From positions 44,182,645-44,246,644 of the forward strand of contig NC_090281.1 of assembly GCF_037392515.1 (NCBI RefSeq): a stretch of 64,000 nt of DNA. The letters are read 5' to 3'. Below, piece after piece: positions 22,736-31,702 of the stretch (its first letter is position 1; each line of letters opens with the position of its first letter). This stretch comes from Haliotis asinina (taxonomy: Eukaryota; Mollusca; Gastropoda; Lepetellida; Haliotidae). A model generated the notes under the pieces. The model was not told where the DNA came from. It saw only the letters and a list, made by a program, of their open reading frames with translations, and ran no database searches. The translations under genes and the position numbers were made by a program.

Positions 22736-24151
22736 GGGATTTATTGGGGATCTACCCCGCACTCTTTTGGAGGGCGACAAGCTATGTGCCCTATAATGGA
22801 CGTTTTCAGAAACGTCCATGTCTTCAAGAGACCCATATTTATTGAACAGTTGAATTTTGTTCTGTGACCCTTTAGGAGCTCTGCCACTTTGTTGTTTTGA
22901 AGCATCAGCCTTTGGCTTCGGTTTACTTTTCACCGTTTGTTGACTATCAGCTGTAGACTGAGACTTCGAGTGTGACTGAGATGCTGATTTGTGATCAGAA
23001 GAAGACTTTGAGGTATTAGGAAGTGATTCCTCAGTCTGTGATGATACAGCAGTGCACAAATGCTGTGGAGAGTCGCAATTTACCCAAGTCAAGGTAGTTT
23101 GACAGCCTGTGGTTGATGTTTTAGAACTAGACCCCGATGATGTTTTTGCTACTGCAGCATAACTTTCTGTAAGTTCAGATCTCTTTACCAGTTTTTTTGG
23201 CCTCAGAAAAGGGGATATTTTGTGTAAATTTTATTTTATTGATCTCCATTTGCTCTTTCCAAATTGGACACTGTTTAGAAAATGAAGAATGGCCGCCTGA
23301 GCAATTGGTGCATTTTTTATAATCCCTGTCACAATCTTCCGTTGTGTGTGTCTTCTCACCACAGTGAGCACACACAACAGACAATGTGCACGTATTTACA
23401 CCGTGTCCATATTTCTGGCATTTAAAACACCTTGTATGTTACAATAGCCTGCCTTCACTGATTTGGGAGCATTTGGGCATGAGAAAGTGAACAGATATGT
23501 ATTTGTTGGGAACGTTTCATTGTTTCTTCGAGTAGAAAAGCGCTTGACATACAGCACACCTTGATCTTTCATTTCCGATCCTATGTCAATTTCGGACATA
23601 TCAGCAAACAATCGATCTCGATCTCTGATGATACCTTTAATAGTGCTTAAGGTCTTGTGAGCAGAGACCGTGACCGGCATGCCCACGAAAGATGTCATGT
23701 TCATCAAGTTGGTTGCTTGCTGCTTTTTCCCGCACTCAACTAGCAAAGCACCCGAACGTAAACGTCTTATATTTTTCACATCCCCAGCAATACCTTGAAT
23801 ACCCTTCGATACTGCAAAGGGGTTCAACTTTAAAGGTGTCTTTTCAGGAGTCTCAATGACAACGAAACGCGGCCAATACTCAATCGATACAGCCGGTCTA
23901 TGGTCAGCATCAACAGGGTCAATATCAAGTGGACGTTTTGGTTTTTTTGTTGGGGTTTCATACGCCATAGTTAGTATAATATGGTTCATCATCCGAGCTC
24001 CCCACCCACCACGGAGTATCACAAGGACAATGCTAGAGCAAGCGGGCCTCCAGCTTACAGCACCAAGGATACCCGGATGATATACTCCAGTAGAAGAATT
24101 ATAAATAATTAATCCACCGGATTGGCCCATGAGCCACCGCCTTCTGGGCAT
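22724..24151 (-). pseudogene. LINE ORF1 (gag-like, zinc knuckles)
   Basis: ORF1 starts near 24151 and runs through KRPLDIDPVDADHRP, SIEYWPRFVVIETP, LNPFAVSKGIQG and an RRM-like region (IRRLRSGALLVEC, GIIRDRDRLFADMS). A frame change near 23390 leads to zinc knuckles, VCAHCGEKTHTTEDC and KCTNCSGGHSSFSKQC (about 23380-23270). A Ser/Lys-rich tail follows to 22724. ORF1 proteins of this LINE group bind the element's RNA. At least two frame breaks are visible. Confidence 0.8.
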
Positions 24152-24259
24152 AAGACTCTAGGCAAAATTCAGAACATAAAGATACATTTCAAAACCAGGA
24201 AAGTCGATGATTAATTTGGCCAAGACCGAAATTAAATATCCAAATCAAAATTGTGCAAT

Positions 24260-24342
<83 letters not shown>

Positions 24343-24656
24343 CATGCACAGGGCTTGGCATGACCAGCCGATTGGTTGAATCGGGCCAATTCAACCACCC
24401 GTCTAGGTGAAGTAAGGGCCGAAGTGGTGTGTTGGGCAAATGGAACGCAGTTAAAAGCCCAACTGCCCTCAACCACCAGGATCCCGTCCTCCACCGACAC
24501 GGGACGCAACCCACGGCAAACAGGTTGCCCAATTTAGTCGCCTCTTACGACAAGCAATGGGGTGCTGTGGACACATTCTGTCCCGGGTCCACACGGGAGA
24601 AGAGCACTTAGCGTTACCCAGCACCCACCACGAGGAGGTGGCTCTTCATGGGTGCC
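24152..24656 (-). promoter_or_regulatory. LINE 5' UTR
   Basis: Sequence between the LINE start and ORF1. About 310 bp (24340-24656) are closely matched at 44806-45119 and 45470-45757, each time just upstream of an ORF1 start, which identifies it as the family's 5' UTR. It contains TTGTCGTAAGAGGCGACTAA (minus strand), the same word found in the 5' half of the TCACTCACT-tail SINE. Confidence 0.8.
24261..24339. repeat. (TA)n microsatellite
   Basis: About 39 TA units inside the LINE 5' UTR, between the conserved leader and ORF1. It is absent from the other two 5' UTR copies, so it expanded after insertion. Confidence 0.95.
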
Positions 24657-25210
24657 TCAAGCAGTTATATCCCAGAAGACGAGCCATAATTGACTGTATA
24701 GAGTTCTTTTTTCAAAAACCTAGATCACCTCCAGCCCAAGCAGCTACTTACAGTTCGTGCAAATCCAAAAATACTGGGAAATGTTTACTTGCCATATCAC
24801 CATCTGGTACTTTCACGTTCGTCTCTGACTTATATGGTAGTAATGCTTCAGATAGGTATATCACAGAGAATTCAGGGTTTTCAGACTTAATTGAACCTGG
24901 AGATGATATCATGGCAGACAGAGGTTTCAATATTCGTGATTTATTTACTAGAAAGCGAGCTACCTTAAATACGCCACCATTTACTCGAAAATGTACTTGG
25001 GGTAAGAAAAAGAGACTTAATGTGAGTGAAATTAAAAAGACAAGAAGCATTGCAAAAGTTAGAATTCATGGTGAGAGAGCTATACAAAGACTAAAATGTT
25101 TTCGACTTTTGAGTAACATCATTCCTTGGGAAGTGAAACCACTTGTTAACAAAATGGTGAAAGTGTATGCATTTTATTGTAATTTTATGCCAAAACTAGT
25201 CAGGAACTAA

Positions 25211-25963
25211 TTCAACTTCAGTACCTGTTGTAAAGCAAACAATGTATTTATTTTGACTTGACAGAAGTGTCTTGTATTCAATCCTCTAAAAAAAAACCAA
25301 AACAATGTGATACAGGTGTTTTTTAATGCATCATGGTTTATTGTTGATACTGTGCTGTACAATAGTTGACATGTAATCATTTGTACATAATTATACCCAC
25401 ATCCAATTATTGTGTTAGCATCAAACAGATCTTGGCCTACATTTTTCAGCTGTCTTGGCGCTAAGATAGTCCTAAGTCAATGTTAATATATGTCACTTAT
25501 GAATGCCTTAGCGCTGAGAAAGCTTCGAAAATTGAGCCACTGGACTATGATCAATCACGACAATACTCAACAAATCAGTGTGCATTTCACACAATCTACA
25601 CAAGTAAAAACTCAGAGGCCCATATAAGCTGCATATCCGGGTTAAATATACATGTAAAATTTCCAATTATGCATCGAAAAAAAGGGTTGCATATCAATTA
25701 CACAGACAAAATGTTAGATATGCAAAAAGTATTAAACATGGTTATGGGTTATATTTATAAGAATTGTTTGCGTAATGAAAAAGACACTGATAGCTATGAA
25801 TTTTTACTGTTAGTGTAGTACTAGTGTTTTACTGTCAGTACAGGATGAGTGATTTTTTATGAAATCAATTCCATTATACATTATCTGTATTTAAGTTGGT
25901 TTTGCTTAGGTATGATATAAGGCAGTACATATCTGCTTAGTAAACTCACTCAGTGACATACAC
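25211..25963. other. Interior of ISL2EU element
   Basis: Follows the transposase stop. A 112-codon plus-strand frame (25480-25818) has no recognisable motif. No other feature seen. Confidence 0.35.
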
Positions 25964-26228
25964 ATGAAGGTCCCGGGGTAGAATAGGCCTTCAGCAACCT
26001 ATGCTTGCCATAAAAGGTGACTGTGCTTGTCGTAAGAGGCGACTAACGGGATCGGGTGGTCAGACTCGCTGACTTGGTTGACATATGTCATCGGTTCCCA
26101 ATTGCGCAGATCGATGCTCATGTTGTTGATCACTGGATTGTCTGGTCCAGACTCAACTATTTACAGACCGCTGCCATATAGCTGGAATATTGCGCTGAGT
26201 GTGGCGTAAAACTAAACTCACTCACTCA
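25964..26228 (+). mobile_element. TCACTCACT-tail SINE
   Basis: A near-full copy, from tgaaggtcccggggtagaat to taaactcactcactcac. It has the partial tandem duplication typical of the longer copies (atgcttgccataaaagg... followed by tgcttgtcgtaagagg...). It is flanked by similar cagtgacataca / cagtgacacataca segments, probably the target duplication. It sits inside the ISL2EU transposon. Confidence 0.9.
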
Positions 26229-26824
26229 CTCAGTGACACATACAAAGGTGAGTAAAGTCACAGAGATACCCACATATCTGAAAGAAGTGGGTAACAGAAT
26301 ATGAAATTCCGAGTCAACATTCATAATACCCATTCAAGAAAAATGAATTAGGTACAGTACGCACATGAGTTATCTTATCTGAGGCACTGGTTAAAGGTGA
26401 CAAATACTGAAAATACATTGTAGTGCTAGGTAGGAAACGTGTTACTAAGTGTAAAGTTGATGTTTATAATTAAGTGCCTCATGGTATTTACAAGGTGCTT
26501 TTTCTATGACAGATCGTAAACTGTTTACACAACAGTTATCCCCATTTAACTTAATAGTACATTTTTGTTGTAGTAAAAGCATAATTACACCAATAGGTCT
26601 ATAGACAACGTATGTACAGTATTACCTGGAGTCATATTAATACACGATGACAACAATAGTAATATCATTTATTACTTTTTCATGTACATGCACTTGGCAG
26701 TAATAGATACTGACTTTCCAAGCATTGTTATGAATAATACTAGGGAAACAAATTTACAGAAATAAACTTCATTTTACGTTCCATAAGATCTTGTTTCTCA
26801 ATTTTACATACTGTTATGTATGCC

Positions 26825-26825
<1 letters not shown>

Positions 26826-26884
<59 letters not shown>
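26826..26884. repeat. (TAAG)n microsatellite
   Basis: About 14 uninterrupted taag units inside the ISL2EU element. Confidence 0.95.
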
Positions 26885-27110
26885 TTACAATTAATACAAG
26901 TCAGTCTTTGGTGATGAGGTTTGTTATGGTCATCCACTTCAAATGACCCTGGGATGAGACAATCTGTATATGCACGTCTAAGTAACCTTTTACACTTCTA
27001 ACATACACTTCGTGTGTCAATACTTTGCAGGACTGCAAAAGCAGATCAATTTAAGACTACAGTTTAGGAACAAGGCACAAGTAGTACTAACAGCAGACAA
27101 ACCTCTATAC

Positions 27111-27821
27111 TCAGACATGCTTTACTATGTAATTGTCACTTTTATTTTGACTGTAAATTAACACATTTGGAATGTCAGATGCAGTCAGTCGACCACATCG
27201 ATACTTAAACCAGTTTTCATTATCTGACAGACCCTCAGAAAATGAATTAATTTCTTCACAATCACTGCTTGTCATGTTAAGCTTAACATAGTCAGTGAAA
27301 CTTGGGGGTGAAATTGTCAAGTTTTTATATTCAAAGCCAATGTCAAGCATAGTTTTGGGAAGTGAAGAGGCAACTTGTGTATGGTCATTATCCAAGACTT
27401 CATTCATTTGACAATCAGTGTCCTTAATTAATTCATGCAATGCATTCTGGACATCAAAACAACATTCATTACTTGGACGATAAGTGTTGATTGTATCTGT
27501 GTGGAGTAGTGAAGAATTAATTTCAGCTAGTTGAAGTGGTAAAAACTCTTTCCTAGCATTGTCCCAAACATACTTGACATGTCTTTAGGGCAAAAGTAGG
27601 GCAACAACATGCTTACAAGCACCATCATCACTGAAAAAAATATGGAATAGAGCTTATCATCGGGAGTCGTCAGCGCTGGTAAACCACGTTCAGCTGCCTT
27701 ATTCGCCAACTCACGCAGCTGTGTCAAGGTGTAATTTGAAACAGTAATATCCCTTGCCTTTAGAAAGGATCGTAATTCTGGTTTCAGCATCGAATCGATA
27801 GATTTTGAATTATCCGCCATT
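27111..27821 (-). pseudogene. ISL2EU accessory protein (SAP-SWIM-YqaJ)
   Basis: Starts MADNSKSIDSMLKPELRSFL, followed by KARDITVSNYTLTQLRELAN, a SAP-like DNA-binding helix pair. After a likely splice acceptor (ttttttTCAG, about 27635) comes DDGACKHVVALLFAL, a SWIM-type zinc-binding segment (CxH). A further frame (27440-27111) ends in NWFKYRCGRLTASDIPNV, which resembles the start of YqaJ-family alkaline exonuclease domains (W...R.GR.TAS). The catalytic remainder of YqaJ was not found downstream. Frame changes and a missing segment make it a relic. It converges on the transposase, as in ISL2EU elements, where this protein is thought to help transposition. Confidence 0.65.
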
Positions 27822-27911
27822 GCGACACTAAAAACAGCCCCACCTTCCGGTTTGTTGCGCAACCCATTTGCGCCTTCCCGCGCAGAAGAGTGATAACTCG
27901 AAACCTCCGTA

Positions 27912-28145
27912 TTAGATTATGTGAAGTTAGATAAAATTCACGTCTGGATTGTTTGATAGGAGTTTTTTTAGTCTCCATGTAATCTTCTTTAAGACGGATT
28001 AACTTCACACCATGGATCTTTTAGGTCAAGCGTTTCCATAATCTTTAACAATGGCTGTTTTGCCTCTGGGTTATTAATGTGTTTGTAATCATATGTATCC
28101 ATGTGTTGGTCTTGTACTAGATTCAAGTCACCGTTTAGGATTTGT
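27912..28145 (-). pseudogene. L1/Tx1-type LINE, 5' part
   Basis: The minus strand reads ILNGDLNLVQDQHMDTYD, YKHINNPEAKQPLLKIMETL and, after a frame change, KKTPIKQSRREFYLTSHNL. This is the C-terminal half of an apurinic endonuclease domain of an L1/Tx1-like LINE (GDxN motif, then SR..FYL..NL). It stops at the TA of the DNA-transposon border and resumes in frame at 19130. The LINE is 5'-truncated at about 28145. Confidence 0.8.
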
Positions 28146-28149
28146 GTAA

Positions 28150-28480
<331 letters not shown>

Positions 28481-28722
28481 ACATAGCATACGTTATCAAC
28501 TTGTGCTTTTCCGGGACATTCTTCTAGGAGTTTTGAATAGTGACACACTTAGGGGAACGAACGAAACCGTGTGCGATTGAGAGAGAGAAAAAAAACTATT
28601 TACTGTGCTAGTAAGCCTAAATACAGGTAACGACCGCGGCCAATCGAGTGAAAAAAAGGGTTACTTGTAGATAAATGTCAGATTTGAACGCTGCCAACTC
28701 GCAACTTCACACCTGAGTTAAA

Positions 28723-28914
28723 TGCCGCACTCTGCGATGGTCTATCTGTATGGCGGTGGACTGTAAAGTCTGAACCAGACAATCCAGTGATCAGCATCAT
28801 GAACATCGATCAACACGATTGGGATTAGAGTCAGCAAATCTGCCCACTCGATCCTGTTAGTCGCCTCTTACGGCAAGTATATAGGTTGCTGAAGAAAAGT
28901 TCTAACCCGGGTCA
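28723..28914 (-). mobile_element. Degraded TCACTCACT-tail SINE
   Basis: The minus strand aligns with the SINE from gacccgggtt to tgagtgcggc-like sequence. Landmarks on the plus strand are aaccagacaatccagtgatca and gttagtcgcctcttacggcaag (shown here in part). Divergence is high and the tail is lost, so this is an old copy. Confidence 0.8.
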
Positions 28915-28919
28915 TTAAT

Positions 28920-29320
28920 GGCTATATCCAATTACGTGTAAGCTCCTGATTGTTGCATAGGGGCGAAATAAGGAAAGAAAGGACGCCCAATTGGGATTTG
29001 TATGATGCACCTGGTCTATTGTTCAAACACCTGTGTGACCTAATTATGCAGTTGTGCGTGACCTTGTACAGGGTCATGAGAGTGACCTTACACCTGTTGG
29101 ACCTCATTTCCATAACCTGTTGCTATAGACGTGATCTATTTTAGATCCCTGTGAGAAACGTAAGTTCACACAAACTGTTTGGAAATTCATTCTCACATGA
29201 ATCTATAAAGTGAATATGTCTGCTCCTTGAAAAAGTTTCCTGTTGTTGGCTCTAGTGGTTCTGTTGGCTGTTTATCTTGAAGGAAGAAAACGGAAAAAAT
29301 TCATAGCATGTCATCATACA
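28920..29320. other. No gene recognised
   Basis: Overlapping 60-codon frames on both strands, without motifs. Confidence 0.4.
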
Positions 29321-29329
29321 CTGCTTAGG

Positions 29330-29445
29330 ACATCTGTCCTGGGAGTTATCAAGTCATTTATCTGCATCAGTACTGTAACGACTTCATTTAACTTGGGCCG
29401 CGCCACCTGACTTCAGGGCACTATGAGGGTATCTTACAATATGCA
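29330..29445. repeat. Interspersed repeat shared with 63290-63395
   Basis: Shared landmarks are atctgcatcagtactgtaac / atctgtatcaatactgtaac, cgacttcattta, gcgccacctga and agggc(a/g)ctatg. Two diverged copies of an unclassified repeat. Confidence 0.65.
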
Positions 29446-29559
29446 TATCTGGGACTACTGTCAATGATGTACTGAATGTTTTTCATCCAACAGACCAGCC
29501 TGGAGGTATTCACGAAGATAAAGATCCTTTCAGATCGCGAAAACATAACAGATGTTATC

Positions 29560-30190
29560 TGGAAGAGAATGATAGAATGGTTGCCACGAATGTTGTCAAA
29601 ATATCTATTTCTACATCCAACGTGAAGTAAAGGCTAAATGGACAAATGCATATCACGAAAAACAAGATCCTTCAAAATATTTGGATCCGTGTATCTGGAA
29701 AACGTTGAGTCATTCTTATGCCTCGTTCCCTCCGGGCTATTGCAACAATCTGCTCTCTTAAATTGGCGTTATCTTACATCACCCGAGAGTTCAAAATAAA
29801 GCAACCTGCCTCATAAACCGCACTAGACTGCATGAACGCATCACTCCAATTATGAGATAACTGTACAAGGTATCCATCAAACGGGTATCCTTCAAGATCC
29901 TGACTATCTTCCAATCTGCTCTCCACCGTGACACTGCTCTAGTCTATGTGCAGGACCTCTTCACTCCCTATCTCCCTGTCCATAGACTCTGCTCATCAGA
30001 TCAACTCCAGCACTGCATACCATTTATGAAAGTTAACTAGCCATGCCTTTTTTCAGTTGTGGTTCCAACTACGTGGAACAGCCTCCAAATCCAAACATCT
30101 CTCACTTCTGAGGACTCTGTGTCTTTCCGTTGTGGCTTGAACACGTATTTCTTCACCCAATAACTCTACTTTATTTTAGATTTTGTAAAG
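29560..30190 (+). pseudogene. Old CR1/L2-type LINE relic
   Basis: The plus strand gives scattered pieces of the C-terminal half of a CR1/L2 reverse transcriptase: GYCNNLLS (the LDYCNSLL motif), NKATCLINRTRLHERITPI, VYVQDLFTPYLPVHRLCSSDQ and VVPTTWNSL. There are several stops and at least one frame change. The order matches the nearly intact relative at 61540-62333. Confidence 0.75.
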
Positions 30191-31702
30191 CACAGCAGAG
30201 AGGGTTCGGGTAATCTTGGCACAGTCTGGCTGGTAAGGCTTATGATCAGCTCAGTGTCCTTGCGCCCTCTGTATTCAGCCCAGACAGTTTCAACTATTTC
30301 GAGGCCCTTTTGTCCTTCAGTATATTGTCTGTTTTCTTTTTAAGCTGGAATCTTTCCTTCTTTTCTTTATAAATATTCGGGAATCATCCATGATCCTTAA
30401 TGACACGATTACCTAAAATGTCACCTCTTGTTATTTCAGTGTTTTGTGCATAGGAATGCCAACACTCGTCTTTACAAAATGCCAAAAAAATAAAGGATTC
30501 GCTAACTGATTTTGTAGAAACAGTGTGGAAGGGCACCGTGTAGTCGATTTTGTTTTTATTGGTTTGACTTTAACAAAATTTGCCTGCAGATTTTATTCAG
30601 GGCCTTAAGATTTCAAAATCACTGTTCCCGAAAGTATGTGGACTCCTTAACACTGCAGGGTTTTGCATTACTCGGAGTGTCAGAGGGGCTGTGCTCTGGA
30701 TGGAGAACCCGGGTACTCTCCTTATATGCTCCATGAAAAATCAGGAGACGAGACATTTCAAAGGCGAGGGTCGCATACGTAGCAGGCTTTTTCTGAATCT
30801 TGCCAGTCATGTTGCTGTCAAAAGGGACAGAAAGTTCAAAAAAATAAATTCAAAAATAAATACGTTCAATAAATTCATTAGCTTTATAAAAAGGACAAGA
30901 TTAGGTTTGTTGGCTGGAATTCTTCTAAGGCTATATTAGTCCATTGTATTATGTATTTTCGTTCAAAGAAATTGGAGATTAGCAAAATTATACATATTCT
31001 TAAACCACTCACTACACTTAATGTGAAAATCAAGGTTTCCAAATTTTCCCATCATCCCATTGGCGGCCATCTTGGATTTCAAAATGGCTGCCAAATTCAG
31101 TAATGTGCCACCTTTTTTCACTTTTAACTGCTATTGTGCATCTATTTTCACTATATATTTGAAATTTGTATGCTGTTAATGGTTACTTGTATACACCCAA
31201 GTATCAAGGCTACTATTACTGTGTATACATAAAGGGGAAATGTGTTATTATATACAACATTTGAACAGTATATATTCCATATCAACTATTTATGATATAT
31301 ATCTCTATACTGAACTCACAGATGCTTGTATATATTTGTATATTGTAATACTTATTTATCTCTGTATTAAACGAGACTATTATGAATGTTATGATAACTA
31401 ATTAAATTACTAACCTGTTGATCAGTGGTGCAATCGTCGCAACGGGTTGAAGATCAGAACATGAATGTCCACAGTGTCACATTATTTATAGGTTAATGTC
31501 TATCCTCAGATGTTGCAATCTTCAGACAGTGTCAGCACCAAATACACAACACTGTTTACAGCAAGTCATCAATATCATCGTGATTTCCATTTCAGACATG
31601 TCATCATATCTCCATTCGAAAAGTTGTCATTAATCATGTAATTATATATCCACAATGTCCCCAAATAAGAGATCATTCAGAAACACTCATCATAATACAT
31701 AT
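30191..31702. other. No gene recognised
   Basis: AT-rich. A 119-codon plus-strand frame (30580-30939) has no domain I recognise. A GGCGGCCATCTTGGATTTC segment at about 31063 resembles a segment near 3215, probably an old repeat. Confidence 0.35.

Larger units (their letters stand above)
20220..24656 (-). mobile_element. I/Nimb-like LINE, internally deleted
   Basis: A non-LTR retrotransposon on the minus strand, flanked by the 13-bp target duplication tcaagcagttata (20207-20219 and 24657-24669). Order: 5' UTR (24656-24152), ORF1 with zinc knuckles, start of an endonuclease domain, then RT and RNase H, and a 3' UTR ending in gttaaattttaactcactca. About 1.55 kb is missing compared with the copy at 38242-42541. 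The gap starts in the endonuclease after GGSSILVRQ and ends in the RT at RQFQVRVGSTL (junction near 22480). Clade assignment rests on the EN-RT-RNase H order and the gag-like ORF1. Confidence 0.9.
19233..25210 (+). pseudogene. THAP-DDE_4 transposase, split by LINE
   Basis: A THAP zinc finger starts MLSHHCCVPGC and continues with RRRWINLVRR, CSRICSRHF and LFP (C2CH pattern, 19233-19514). An acidic linker follows (19623-19819), bounded upstream by acceptor ttcctccag. A helix-turn-helix part reads YTGLSS, RPGPSRKLTTYQEF and VFGISKSRVSQ (about 19850-20150). The DDE domain resumes at 24660 with YPRRRAIIDCIEFF (first catalytic Asp), then SDLYGSNASDRYIT, IMADRGF (second Asp) and HGERAIQRLK (Glu), ending at 25210. 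The reading frame across the inserted LINE is kept. Damage: an in-frame TGA just before RPGP and a frame change near 19815. The 147-residue DDE part is itself open. Family role: cut-and-paste transposition. Confidence 0.85.
19131..27911 (+). mobile_element. ISL2EU-type DNA transposon (PIF/Harbinger kin)
   Basis: Bounded by TA/CGGAGGTTTCG at 19131-19143 and its reverse complement CGAAACCTCCG/TA at 27899-27911, so it has an 11-bp perfect terminal inverted repeat and a TA target duplication. It carries a plus-strand THAP plus DDE transposase and a convergent minus-strand protein with SAP, SWIM-like and YqaJ segments. That pairing with YqaJ is typical of ISL2EU elements. It has been inflated by an I/Nimb-like LINE (20220-24656) and a SINE (25964-26228). 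Without these it would be about 4.1 kb. Both genes are broken. Confidence 0.85.

Noticed and set aside
26740-26937. Leucine/tyrosine/threonine repeat protein
   Set aside because: Translation of the (TAAG)n microsatellite.
30580-30939. 119-codon plus-strand frame as a gene
   Set aside because: Lys/Arg-rich end, no recognisable domain, no splice or promoter support.
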